Under the pieces are notes generated by a model. The model was given only the letters and a program-made list of their open reading frames with translations. It had not been told where the DNA came from and ran no database searches. A program made the position numbers and the translations under genes. Of a stretch of 64,000 nt of DNA, positions 29,783-39,700 are shown in pieces. The stretch's first letter is position 1, and each line of letters opens with the position of its first letter. Source of the DNA: Streptomyces sp. DH24 (lineage in GTDB: Bacteria; Actinomycetota; Actinomycetes; Streptomycetales; Streptomycetaceae); NCBI RefSeq assembly GCF_029813775.1, contig NZ_JARVKW010000013.1:1-64000 (forward strand), given 5' to 3'.

Positions 29783-29801
29783 TAAGGTAAGGCTAAGTTA
29801 G
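29783..29801. promoter_or_regulatory. Candidate DmdR/IdeR iron box in the acnA leader
   Basis: TAAGGTAAGGCTAAGTTAG matches the iron-box consensus TTAGGTTAGGCTAACCTAA, as I recall it, at 14 of 19 positions. It lies about 70 bp upstream of the acnA start, downstream of the proposed start of transcription. Iron control of a 4Fe-4S enzyme would be expected. Confidence 0.5.
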
Positions 29802-29843
29802 GGTGCCCTTACCGAGGTGGCGGCTGCGGTGCGCCTCGGCAGA

Positions 29844-29890
29844 TATCTCGATGTCGAGATAACTCTAGTACATGAGGCCGGACTGGTCAT
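29844..29890 (-). promoter_or_regulatory. acnA promoter overlapped by a palindromic operator
   Basis: On the minus strand ATGACC (29890-29885), a 17-base spacer and a perfect -10 TAGAGT (29867-29862) place transcription start near 29855. Directly downstream and touching the -10 lies TATCTCGATGTCGAGATA (29844-29861), 8-bp arms with a two-base centre. The plus-strand part ATCTC-N6-GAGATAAC (29845-29863) recurs exactly at 30241-30259. Confidence 0.65.
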
Positions 29891-30006
29891 GCCCCGGCTT
29901 GGTGTGTCCGCCGCCACGAAACCGGGGCGGCACCTGCCATCGGCGGGCGAAGCGGGGGTAACCGTCAGGGACGGACCCGCCCGAGCGACACCCCGAGGAG
30001 GTGCGC

Positions 30007-30204
30007 ATGCCCCTGACGTTCCGCAAGAGTTTCCGGATCCTGCCGGGAGTACGGCTCAACATCAACAAGCGCTCCTGGTCCATCACCACCGGCGGCACCC
30101 ACGGCCCGCGCCACACACGCAGCAGCACCGGACGCCGTACGACATCGATGGATTTGCCCGGACCTTTCGGATGGCGCCGGACCCGTTCGGCCAGGCGGGA
30201 CTGA
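30007..30204 (+). CDS. DUF4236 small protein
   Basis: 65 residues. MPLTFRKSFRILPGVRLNINKRSWSITTGG, followed by GRRTTSMDLPGPFGWR, is the DUF4236 pattern: a short, basic, beta-rich protein of unknown function found in many bacteria. ATG 30007 was chosen over GTG 30001 because GAGGAG lies six bases before it. It lies between acnA (opposite strand) and the XRE-MurA gene, within 40 bp of the latter's operator. No membrane segment or catalytic motif is visible. Confidence 0.8.
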   Translation: MPLTFRKSFRILPGVRLNINKRSWSITTGGTHGPRHTRSSTGRRTTSMDLPGPFGWRRTRSARRD

Positions 30205-30240
30205 CTCCCCGTCACCTGAACGGCCCTCCGGACAGGCGCC

Positions 30241-30259
30241 ATCTCATATCTGAGATAAC
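30241..30259. promoter_or_regulatory. Second copy of the ATCTC-N6-GAGATAAC operator, at the XRE-MurA start
   Basis: ATCTCATATCTGAGATAAC has the same conserved ends and the same six-base centre as 29845-29863. It ends nine bases before the ATG at 30269. TAACCT (30256-30261) could be a -10, which would make the mRNA nearly leaderless and put the operator across the promoter. Confidence 0.6.
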
Positions 30260-30268
30260 CTCAATCCC

Positions 30269-31798
30269 ATGGCAGACGACTACCTCGTACGCATCGGCAA
30301 GCTCATCCGTGACGCCCGGCAACACCGGGGCTGGACGCAGTCGCAGCTGGCCGAGGCGCTCGGCACCAGCCAGAGCGCCGTCAACCGCATCGAGCGCGGC
30401 AACCAGAACATCAGCCTTGAGATGATCGCCCGTATCGGCGAAGCACTGGACAGCGAAATCGTCTCGCTGGGCTACGCGGGTCCGATGCACCTGCGGGTGG
30501 TCGGCGGCCGGCGCCTGTCCGGAGCCATCGACGTCAAGACGAGCAAGAACGCCTGCGTGGCCCTGCTGTGCGCCTCGCTGCTCAACAAGGGGCGCACGGT
30601 GCTGCGCCGGGTCGCCCGCATCGAGGAGGTCTACCGCCTCCTGGAGGTCCTGCACTCCATCGGCGTGCGCACCCGCTGGATCAACGACGGCGTCGACCTG
30701 GAGATCGTGCCGCCGGCCGAGCTCGACATGGCGGCCATCGACGCCGAGGCGGCGGTGCGCACCCGCTCCATCATCATGTTCCTCGGCCCCCTGCTGCACC
30801 GTATGGACCGCTTCATGCTGCCCTACGCCGGCGGCTGCGACCTCGGCACGCGGACCATCGAGCCGCACATGATCGCGCTGCGCCGGTTCGGCCTGGACGT
30901 GGCCGCCACGGAGGGCCAGTACCACGCGGTCGTCGACCGCTCGGTCCGCCCCGACCGCCCGATCGTGCTGACCGAGCGCGGCGACACGGTCACCGAGAAC
31001 GCGCTGCTCGCCGCCGCGCGCCACGACGGCGTCACCGTCGTCCGCAACGCCTCCTCCAACTACATGGTCCAGGACCTGTGCTTCTTCCTGGAGGCCCTGG
31101 GCGTCCGGGTGGAGGGCATCGGCACGACCACGCTCACCGTGCACGGCGTGCCGGTCATCGACGTCGACGTGGACTACTCCCCCTCCGAGGACCCGGTCGA
31201 GGCGATGAGCCTGCTGGCCGCGGCGGTGGTGACGGAGTCGGAACTGACGGTGCGTCGCGTCCCCATCGAGTTCCTGGAGATCGAACTGGCGGTCCTGGAG
31301 GAGATGGGCCTCGACCACGACCGCACCGCGGAGTACTTCGCCGACAACGGCCGTACCCGGCTGGTGGACCTCACCGTCCGGCCCTCCAAGCTGGAGGCGC
31401 CGATCGACAAGATCCACCCGATGCCGTTCCCCGGCCTGAACATCGACAACGTCCCGTTCTTCGCGGCCATCGCGGCGACCGCGCAGGGCAAGACCCTGAT
31501 CCACGACTGGGTCTACGACAACCGCGCGATCTACCTCACCGACCTCAACCGCCTCGGCGGACGCCTGCAGTTGCTGGACCCGCACCGCGTCCTGGTCGAG
31601 GGCCCGACCCGCTGGCGCGCCGCCGAGATGATGTGCCCACCGGCCCTGCGCCCCGCGGTGGTGGTCCTGCTGGCGATGATGGCGGCGGAGGGCACGTCCG
31701 TGCTGCGCAACGTGTACGTCATCAACCGGGGGTATGAGGATCTGGCGGAGCGGCTGAACTCCATTGGGGCGCAGATCGAGATCTTCCGGGACATCTGA
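30269..31798 (+). CDS. XRE helix-turn-helix fused to a MurA-like enolpyruvyl transferase
   Basis: 509 residues. Residues 1-70 are an XRE-type HTH (RIGKLIRDARQHRGWTQSQLAEALGTSQSAVNRIERGNQNISLEMIARIGEALDSEI). Residues about 72-509 are a full EPSP-synthase-fold domain like MurA, which transfers enolpyruvate from PEP to UDP-GlcNAc. Key MurA positions are kept: Lys93 (as K22 of E. coli), Cys190 in GGCDLGTR (as C115, with the following Arg), Asp393 in FPGLNID (as D305) and Arg in INRGYE (as R397). So it could be an active second MurA, a ligand-sensing regulator, or both. The gene starts at ATG 30269; its operator matches one at acnA. Streptomyces have another MurA elsewhere, so this copy is likely not the only one. 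Fusion is seen; regulatory role is inference. Confidence 0.9.
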   Translation: MADDYLVRIGKLIRDARQHRGWTQSQLAEALGTSQSAVNRIERGNQNISLEMIARIGEALDSEIVSLGYAGPMHLRVVGGRRLSGAIDVKTSKNACVALLCASLLNKGRTVLRRVARIEEVYRLLEVLHSIGVRTRWINDGVDLEIVPPAELDMAAIDAEAAVRTRSIIMFLGPLLHRMDRFMLPYAGGCDLGTRTIEPHMIALRRFGLDVAATEGQYHAVVDRSVRPDRPIVLTERGDTVTENALLAAARHDGVTVVRNASSNYMVQDLCFFLEALGVRVEGIGTTTLTVHGVPVIDVDVDYSPSEDPVEAMSLLAAAVVTESELTVRRVPIEFLEIELAVLEEMGLDHDRTAEYFADNGRTRLVDLTVRPSKLEAPIDKIHPMPFPGLNIDNVPFFAAIAATAQGKTLIHDWVYDNRAIYLTDLNRLGGRLQLLDPHRVLVEGPTRWRAAEMMCPPALRPAVVVLLAMMAAEGTSVLRNVYVINRGYEDLAERLNSIGAQIEIFRDI

Positions 31799-31821
31799 CC
31801 GTTCGTTCGTAAGAACCAGCG

Positions 31822-31867
31822 CGCGTTCCCTCCTGACCTGCACACATGCGAGGCAGGAGGGAGCGCG
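31822..31867 (+). terminator. Hairpin after the XRE-MurA gene
   Basis: Fourteen-base arms 31822-31835 (cgcgttccctcctg) and 31854-31867 pair with one G-U wobble, 24 bp after the stop codon. Confidence 0.75.
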
Positions 31868-32224
31868 TAGGCACCTCTGGGACCGACCGGCGACGAAACG
31901 ACGTCGAGTTGCGTCCCCCCGATCAACGAATTATGGCTGAAAGGCATCGGAGCGCGGCCAATCCGCCACTACGTCGTCCGGCGGGGGCAAAAGTGGAAAC
32001 GGAAGCGGAAGCGGAAGCGGAATCAGAACGCCGCCGAGGAACGGTTACGGGACATCGTCGATAAGACGAACAACGCCTGATGCGGAATCCCCGCCCTTGC
32101 AGGCCGAGGCCCTGCGCGGACCCGGCCGCCCGCCGATCTTCGTAGAATCCCTGGGGTGGACGGCTGTGGCTGTGCTAGCCTCACCAACGGCTCACAGGAG
32201 AGCGATCAGAAACGGGGGATGATC
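31868..32224. other. Gene-free stretch before the ATP-grasp gene, with a hexamer repeat
   Basis: I see no supported gene. Five GGAA-type hexamers run tandemly at 31995-32024 (GGAAAC, three GGAAGC, GGAATC). The plus frame across them, from about 31846, encodes only low-complexity charged residues. TGCTAGCCT near 32173-32181 could be an extended -10 for the next gene. Base composition is less GC-rich than in neighbours, so this may be a boundary of transferred DNA. Confidence 0.4.
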
Positions 32225-33523
32225 GTGTCACGGGGGCGCGTGCTCGTTATTGGGGACAGCATCCGATTAGTTTCGAAGGCGAAGTCGGCCGGTGTGGAAG
32301 TCGCCTATATACAAAAGCCGTCACAATTCGATCCCGCACTGATTCCGCACTGCCAGCAGCTTGCCCTGGTGGATTATCAGCACGTGCCCAGCGCCGCCGC
32401 GATGGCCGCCGCGCTGCACCGCATCGCACCGATCACGCGGATCGTCACACAGACCGAGGCAGCACAACTGGTGGCCGGTCACTTGACCGACGTCCTGGGG
32501 ATTCCCGGCACATCGGAACGATGCGCCCGGCTGCTGCACGACAAGTCCGCGATGCGGGCACTACTGAACGAGCAGGGCATCGGGGCCGTTCCCTATGCGG
32601 TCAATCCCACGCAGGCGCAGCTCCGCGAATTCGTCGCCTCGCACGGGGCATCCATCGTCAAACCGACCAAGGGCTCGGGCAGCCTCGGAGTCCGCCGGAT
32701 CGAATCGGTCGAGGACGTCGACGAGATATGGGCCTGGTGCCAGTCCTTCGAGCTCGGTGAATTCCAGGTCGAGAAACTTCTGGTCGGTCCCGAACTGAGC
32801 GTGGAATCCTTTTCCGAATCGGGTCGGCACACGATCATCGCGGTCACCGCCAAGGACACCGAGGGCGGTACCGTGGAGCTCGGACACGTCATTCCGGCGC
32901 CCCTGGCGGAGGAACAGCTCGACGAGATCCGCGAGTTGACGGTGCGGCTGCTCGACGCGGTCGGTCTTGAGGACGGCCCGTCGCACACAGAAATCATCCT
33001 CACCGCCGAGGGACCGCGGGTCATCGAATCGCACACCCGTCGCGGGGGCGACCGGATCAACGATCTCGTCAGAATGGTGTACGGGGTCGACATGGAGGAG
33101 GCCACCTATCGCCTCGTCGGCCACGGTGCTCCGCTCGACGGTCATCTGCACCCCGCCCGCGGCGCGGCCGCCATCCGTTTCCTGACCGCGGCCCCGGGGG
33201 TCGTCACCTCCGTCACCGGCTTGGACGCGGCGCGGGCCGTCGACGGGGTGGTAGAGGTGTCGGTCAGTGTGGAGGCGGGTTCGGTGGTGCCCGAGCTCCG
33301 CTGGTCGGACGATCGCTGCGGGCACGTCATCGTCCGTGCCGACGACGCCGACACGGCCGTCCGTCTGGCCCGCACGGTCGCCGGACACATCTCGATCAAC
33401 ACCGAGCCCGTCACGGACGACTGTCCGGGTCCGCACGCGGTGGCACCGGACACGCTGAGCTCGATCCTGCGCCCGTACGACGAGGTGTTCGACCCGTTCC
33501 ACGAGGCCCTGACCGCGTCTTAG
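32225..33523 (+). CDS. ATP-grasp carboxylate-amine ligase-like protein
   Basis: About 432 residues. After a Rossmann-like start (RGRVLVIGDSIRLVSKAKSAGVEVAYI) come ATP-grasp features: KSAMRALLNEQGIGAVPYA, IVKPTKGSGSLGVRRI (phosphate-binding loop), GEFQVEKLLVGPELSVESFS and the metal site HTEIILTAEGPRVIESHTRRGGDRINDLV. The C-terminal part fits the LAL_C2-type extension of L-amino-acid ligases. Such enzymes form amide bonds through an acyl phosphate. GTG 32225 has GGGGG six bases upstream; ATG 32219 is the alternative. A TTA codon at 32267-32269 implies bldA-tRNA dependence. The 5' part uses A+T-rich codons. It has its own terminator, so it is next to the NRPS operon but not in it. Confidence 0.85.
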   Translation: MSRGRVLVIGDSIRLVSKAKSAGVEVAYIQKPSQFDPALIPHCQQLALVDYQHVPSAAAMAAALHRIAPITRIVTQTEAAQLVAGHLTDVLGIPGTSERCARLLHDKSAMRALLNEQGIGAVPYAVNPTQAQLREFVASHGASIVKPTKGSGSLGVRRIESVEDVDEIWAWCQSFELGEFQVEKLLVGPELSVESFSESGRHTIIAVTAKDTEGGTVELGHVIPAPLAEEQLDEIRELTVRLLDAVGLEDGPSHTEIILTAEGPRVIESHTRRGGDRINDLVRMVYGVDMEEATYRLVGHGAPLDGHLHPARGAAAIRFLTAAPGVVTSVTGLDAARAVDGVVEVSVSVEAGSVVPELRWSDDRCGHVIVRADDADTAVRLARTVAGHISINTEPVTDDCPGPHAVAPDTLSSILRPYDEVFDPFHEALTAS

Positions 33524-33531
33524 CCGCGATC

Positions 33532-33560
33532 CGGGATCCGGCCTTCCCGGCCGGATCCCG
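33532..33560 (+). terminator. Hairpin after the ATP-grasp gene
   Basis: Twelve-base arms 33532-33543 (cgggatccggcc) and 33549-33560 pair perfectly around five bases, eight bases after the stop. The 225 bp that follow up to the NRPS start hold no gene and presumably its promoter, which I cannot place firmly. Confidence 0.8.
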
Positions 33561-33786
33561 CAGGATCAGTCCCCGTCGTCGCGAGGTCCGGGAAAGCCCG
33601 GGCTCGTCGGCGTGCCGGGGAGCGGACAGCGGCGCCCCGCCCGCCATACCGGAGACAGCACGACACGGAGCGCGCCTCCGGAACACCCGGGCGCCCCGGA
33701 CCTCGTGCGGCAGGGCGCCGATCCCTTGCATCCACATCGCTCGTCATGTCAACGAGCCGAGTTTCGTTCCGAGTTTGGAGTGCGGT

Positions 33787-36700
33787 ATGGCCGGGGAACC
33801 GGACACAGGCACAAGCATGCTCTCGTACACCCAGGAAAGCCTCTGGCTCTTCCACGAGCTCGCCGACTCCGACGAGCCCGCGTACAACGAATCGGTGGCC
33901 TTCGAGACGGCCGGTGACCTCGATCCGGGCGCGTTGAGCCGCGCCGTCCGGGCCACCGTCCTGCGACACGACACACTCCGCACGACGTTCCACGAGACCC
34001 CCGGCGGGCCGCGGGCCCAGGTGCACCACGCCGGCGGTGACTCCCTTCCGGACAGTACGACCGTGGTCGACCTGCGCGCCCTGGCCGCTGCCGAGGCCCG
34101 CCGCCGGGCGGAGGAGGTGCTCGCCGAACACCACCGGCGACCGTTCGACCTGAGCGCGGTTCCCCTGCTGCGGGCGGTCGTGGTGGCGCTGCCGGACGAC
34201 ATCTGGATGCTCGGCCTGACGGCCCACCACATCGTCATCGACGACTGGAGCATCCGCCTGGTCCTCGACGAGATCGCGGAGAACTACCGCACCCTGGTGG
34301 CCACCGGACGCCTGCCGCAGCGGCCCGTCTCCGGCGCCGCGTTCCGCGCCTTCGTCGCGGAGAGCCGCTCGGCGGCCGCGGACGGGAAACAGGCAGCCGC
34401 CGTCGAGCGCTGGCGCCGGTCGCTGGCCGACGCCCCGGAACTGCTCGGCATGCCACTGGACCGCCCGCGTCCCGCGGTTCAGACCTTCCGCGGCGACAGC
34501 ACGACCATCACCGTGCCCGGCGCGGACGTCGAACCGCTGCTCAAGGAATGCGCCCGCACCTGCCGCAGTACCGCGTTCCCGGTGTTCCTCGCCGCCTATG
34601 CGCTGCTGCTGCACCGCTACACACGTCAGGAAGGTTTCGCCATCGGCACCACGGTGCTGAACCGGCCGGGCGTCGAGGACCTGGAGCAGGTCGGCTGCTA
34701 CGTCAACACCCTGCCCCTGTACGTGCCGGTGGACCCGGACGGCACGTTCCGCACCGTGCTGTCCGGCGCCCGGGAAGCCGCCGAGCGTCTGCTGGACGAC
34801 GGTGACACGCCCTGGCCGAAGGTGGTCGAGGCGCTCGGGGCCGAGCGGGCGCGGAACCACAACCCGGTCTTCCAGACGATGCTCACGATGCTCGACGGCC
34901 GTCCCTCGATCGACCTCGGACCGGGACTGGTCTCCCAGTACCACCCCGTCCGTCGGACCGCCGCCAAGTTCGACCTGATGCTGTACGTCAACCGGGCCGA
35001 CGGCGCGTACGAGTTCGAGCTCGAGTTCAACACGGATCTGTTCACCCGGGACACCGCGGAGCGGATCCTGCGCAACTACGCGCGACTGCTGGCCTCGCTG
35101 GCCGACGCCGGCGTCGACGCACCGGTGGGCACGCCGTCGATGACCCGCGACGAGGAACGGGACCTGATCCTCGGCGACTGGAACGACACGCAGGTCGCCC
35201 ACCCGGACGGCACCATCGCCGACGTCATCGAGGAGCAGGTCCGGCGGAGCCCCGACAACCTTGCCGTCGAGTTCGAAGGCACGACATACACGTACGACGA
35301 GCTGAACCGGCGGGCCAACCAGGTGGCGAGCCGCATCCGCACCGTCCTCGGGACGACCGGGACCGGTCCCTTCGTCGGGGTGTTCATGGAGCGCTCCGCG
35401 GAGATGGTGATCGCGCTGCTCGCAATCGTCAAGGCGGGCTGCGCTTATGTGCCCATCGACCCCGAGTACCCGGCCGCCCGGATCGAGTTCATGCTCCAGG
35501 ACGCGGGTGTACCGCTGATCCTCACCCAGGAGCACCACCGCCCGGCACTCGGCGGCGCCGCCGCCCAGCTCCTCGTCCTCCCGGACGAGTCGCTGGACCA
35601 CGAGGACGACACCGATCCCGTCCGCGAGCTGGGCCCCGACTCGCCGGTGTACATGATCTACACCTCCGGATCCACGGGGCAGCCCAAGGGTGTGATCAAC
35701 CGCCATGACGCACTGGCCAACCGGCTCCACTGGATGCAGTCCGCCTTCCCGTTGTCCGACGGTGCCGGGGCGGACCGGGTGCTCCAGAAGACCCCGTACA
35801 GCTTCGACGTCTCGGTGTGGGAGTTCTTCTGGCCACTGATGACCGGGGCCGCCATCGTCGTGGCCCGGCCCGGCGGACACCGTGACCCCGACTACCTCAA
35901 GGAACTCATCCGGTCCCGGGCCGTCACGACCGTGCACTTCGTCCCCTCGATGCTGAACGTGTTCCTCGAGGGGGAGGAACTCGCCCAGCACTGCGGCCCG
36001 CTCAAGCGGGTCATCTGCAGCGGCGAGGCGCTCCCCCGCAAGACCATCGAGGTCTTCGCCGCCACGCTCCCCTCCTGCGAACTGCACAACCTCTACGGCC
36101 CGACCGAGGCCGCGATCGACGTCTCGCACTGGCCCTGCCGGGCCGACTACCCGGGAGATCTCGTCCCCATCGGCAAGCCCATCGACAACGTGCGGCTGTA
36201 CGTCCTGGACCGGGACCTGCGACTGCAGCCGGTCGGCGTTCCCGGGGAGCTGTGCATCGGCGGCGTCGCCGTGGCGACCGGCTACCACCGGCGCGACGAC
36301 CTCAACGCCAGGATGTTCGTCCCCGACCCCTACGGAACGGCCCCGGGAGCCCGCCTCTACCGCACCGGCGACCTGGCCCGCTTCCTCCCGGACGGTCGGA
36401 TCCAATATCTGGGCCGCATCGACAACCAGGTCAAGTTGCGCGGTCTGCGGGTCGAGCCCGACGAGATCGCCGCGGTCATGCGCGACCTGCCCGGCGTCCA
36501 GGACGCGGCCGTCGTCGTGGACGCGTCGGGTCCCGCGCAGGCACTGGCCGCCTACGTCGTGAGCGCCGCCTTCGACCCCGACGACCTGCGAGCCCGGCTG
36601 CGGAAGCTGCTGCCCGAGTTCCTCGTCCCGCAGTACCTCATCGAGGTGCCGCGGCTGCCCACCACTCCCAACGGCAAGCTGGACCGGCGTGCCCTGCCCT

Positions 36701-39700
36701 CGCCGACGGCCCACGCGGCACCGGCCGACCGGGCCGGCCGCCCGCCCGCCACGACCGCCGAGCAGGACGTGGCCCGAGCCTGGCGGGATGTCCTCGGACT
36801 CCGGGCACCGGTCGGCGCCGACAGCAACTTCTTCGCCCTCGGCGGGGACTCGATCATGGCACTGCGGGTCAGCTCCCGGCTGCGCGCGGCCGGATACGCG
36901 GTCAACCTGCGCGACGTGTTCGCCCACACGACGATCGCGGAGTTCGCCGCCTCGCTGACCCGCCAGGACGCCGCGTCGTCCGGACCGGCCGCCACCGAGG
37001 CGTTCGGTCTGCTGACGGACGACGACAAGGCGGCGCTCCCCACGGCAGCGGAAGACGCCTGGCCGCTGACGAAGCTCCAGTCGGGCATGATCTACCACTC
37101 GCTGCTCGACGAGGGCTCCCCCGTCTACCACGACATCTTCGACTACGAGTTCACCGGGGTGACCGATCCGGCCGAACTGGCCCGTGCCGTGCGGGAAACC
37201 GTGGCACGCCACGCTCAACTGCGGTCCTTCTTCGACCTGGAGCACTACGACGAGCCGCTCCAGGTCCTGCTCCGCCCTGACGCGGTCGGCGCCGCGCCGG
37301 CCCTGAAGGTCGTGGACCTCACCGGGCTGCCCGCCGACGCGCAGGACCGGGCGGTCGAGGAGTGGATCGACGCCGAGAAGCGCCGCCCGCTGGACCTCGC
37401 CAGGCCGCCCCTGCGCTTCCGCGCCCACGTACGGGGCAACGGCCGTGTCAACCTGGCGATCTCGTTCCACCACCTGATCCTGGACGGGTGGAGCGTCGCC
37501 CTCGTCATCGAGGAGATCCGGCGCCGCTGCGCCGGGCTCCCGGCCGGCCGGACGGCCGAAGCCGCCCCGGACCCCAGCTACGGCACCTACGTGGCGCTGG
37601 AGCGCGAGAGCGCACGGCGCCCGGCGGACCAGGACGCCTGGCGCAGGCTGCTCGACGGCTTCTCCGCGACGCTGCTGGCCGGCCACCTCGGATCCGCGGC
37701 GCCGGGGACGATCGAGACCGCGGTACTGGAGCGGGCCGTTCCGGCAGGGCTGGAGGAGCGGCTGCGCCTGCGCGCCGCGGCCCTCGGGCTCCCGCTCAAG
37801 TCGCTCTATCTGGCCGCGCACTGCTTGGCCCTGGCGGACCTGACCGGCAGGTCACGCGTGGTCACCGGGCTGGTCGGCAACGGCCGCCCGGAAGTGCCCG
37901 GCGGCAGCGAGATGGTCGGCCTGTTCCTGAACACGCTTCCGCTGCCCGTCGAGGTGCGTGAGGCGGACGACGCGGAGCTGCCGGCCTCGGTCTTCGAGCG
38001 CGAGCGGGAACTCGTCCCGCTCCAGCGGTTCCCCCTCGCCGACATCGAGCGGCAGCAGGGCGGAGCGATCTTCGACGTGGTCTTCAACTACACCGACTTC
38101 CACTCCTACGCGACGGCCGGTGACACGGCCGCCGCCACGCGAGACACCGTGTCGATCGAGAACGCCCGGTACTTCGAGCTCACCAGCTTCCCGATGACCC
38201 TCCACGTGCACCGGGACCGCTTCACCGGTGCGACGCAGCTCGCCGTGTCCCACGACCGCGGGCGGCTCAAGACCTCCACGGCGGAACAGTTCCTGGGCGA
38301 GTTCCTCGCCGCCCTCGAACGCTACGCGGGACAGGAACCGGCCGACGGCCGTCCGGACGCCACGGAGCGTGCCGTCGCCGCGGTCATCGCGGAGGTGCTC
38401 GGCAGCGAGACGGTCGGCGCCGAGGAGAACTACCTCGACGCCGGCGTGGACTCGATCAGCTCCATCCGCATCCTCGCCAAACTGCGCAGGCAGTTCCCCG
38501 GTGCGGCGCTGCGCGACGTGATGGAGGCGCGCACGGTACGGGCCCTGGTCCGCAGGCTCGCGGCGCGGGCCCCCGGGCCCGGGACCGCGGAGGCGACGGG
38601 CAGCGTCGGGCAATCCTCGGGCGCGTCACTCGAAGGGCTCCCTCCGGGAGTCGTCGACGCCTACCCCCTCACCGCCACCCAGCTCCGGATGATCAGGGCG
38701 ACGCTGCGGGACCCCGCACAGTCCGCCTACCATGACGTCTTCGCCTACTCCGTCGCGCTGCCACTGGACGCTCGCCTGCTGCGCGCCGCACTGCGGCGGA
38801 TGACCGCGTCCTGCGAGACGCTGCGCGCCGCCGTCGACCTCGCGGCGTCACCCGTTCCCCGGCAGCTCGTGTACGCCTCGGTCGAGCCCGATCTCACCGT
38901 GGTCGACGCGCTGGACAACCCCTCGGCGGCCGACGACTGGTTCGAGAGGGAACGCGGTTCGGGATTCCGCTGGGAGCAGCCCGGGCTCATACGGTTCGCG
39001 GCACACCGCATCGCGACGGACCGCTTCGTGCTCTCGCTGAGCTTCCACCACGCGGTCGTCGACGGCTGGAGCCTCTCCCTCCTCGTCCGGGACCTCCTCC
39101 TCTCGTACGCCTCGGAGGTCGGCGCGTCCGCCGCCGGTGCCGGAACGGGCGCCGGTGCCGGGCCCGTCCGGACCGGCGACGGGGCCGGCTCCTTCCGGGA
39201 CTACGCCATGGCCGAGACGGCCGCCCGTTCCTCCGCCGAGTCGCGGGAGTTCTGGCACGACGTCCTCGCGGGCCACCCCGGGGCGTGGCTGCCCCGCTAC
39301 CCGTCCGACGGCGGTTCCCGCTGGGCCGAGGCGACCGTCGTCCTCCCGCCCGACCGGGAAGCCCGGCTGCGCGAGGTCGCGCGCCGCACCGGGCACCCGC
39401 TCAAGTACGTCCTGCTCGCGGCGCACTTGAGGGTGCTGGCCCTGGTCACGGGCGAGCCCGATGTCCTGACCGGGGTGTTCACCCACGGCCGCCCCGAGAC
39501 CGACGACGCGCAGGAACTGGTCGGGATGTTCCTCAACTTCCAGCCGCACCGCGTCCGGGTCGAGGACCAGACGTGGCCGCAGCTCATCGACCAGGTGTTC
39601 ACGTTCGAGATGCGCGCGCTCGCACACCGCCGCTGCGCCGCGACGGGCGACGGCCCGGACGACTGGCCCCGGTACTCCGCGCTGTTCAACTACACGGATT

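Noticed and set aside
31846..32064. A 72-residue plus-strand frame over the GGAAGC repeat
   Set aside because: Low-complexity Glu/Ala/Arg sequence, no ribosome site and no recognised family.
31799..32224. tRNA gene or attachment site at the cluster edge
   Set aside because: No cloverleaf, no TTCGA/T-loop context and no direct repeat found at the other end of the cluster.
33520..37821. A 1,433-residue minus-strand frame opposite the NRPS
   Set aside because: No motif; the plus strand carries intact C, A and T domain signatures across the same bases.
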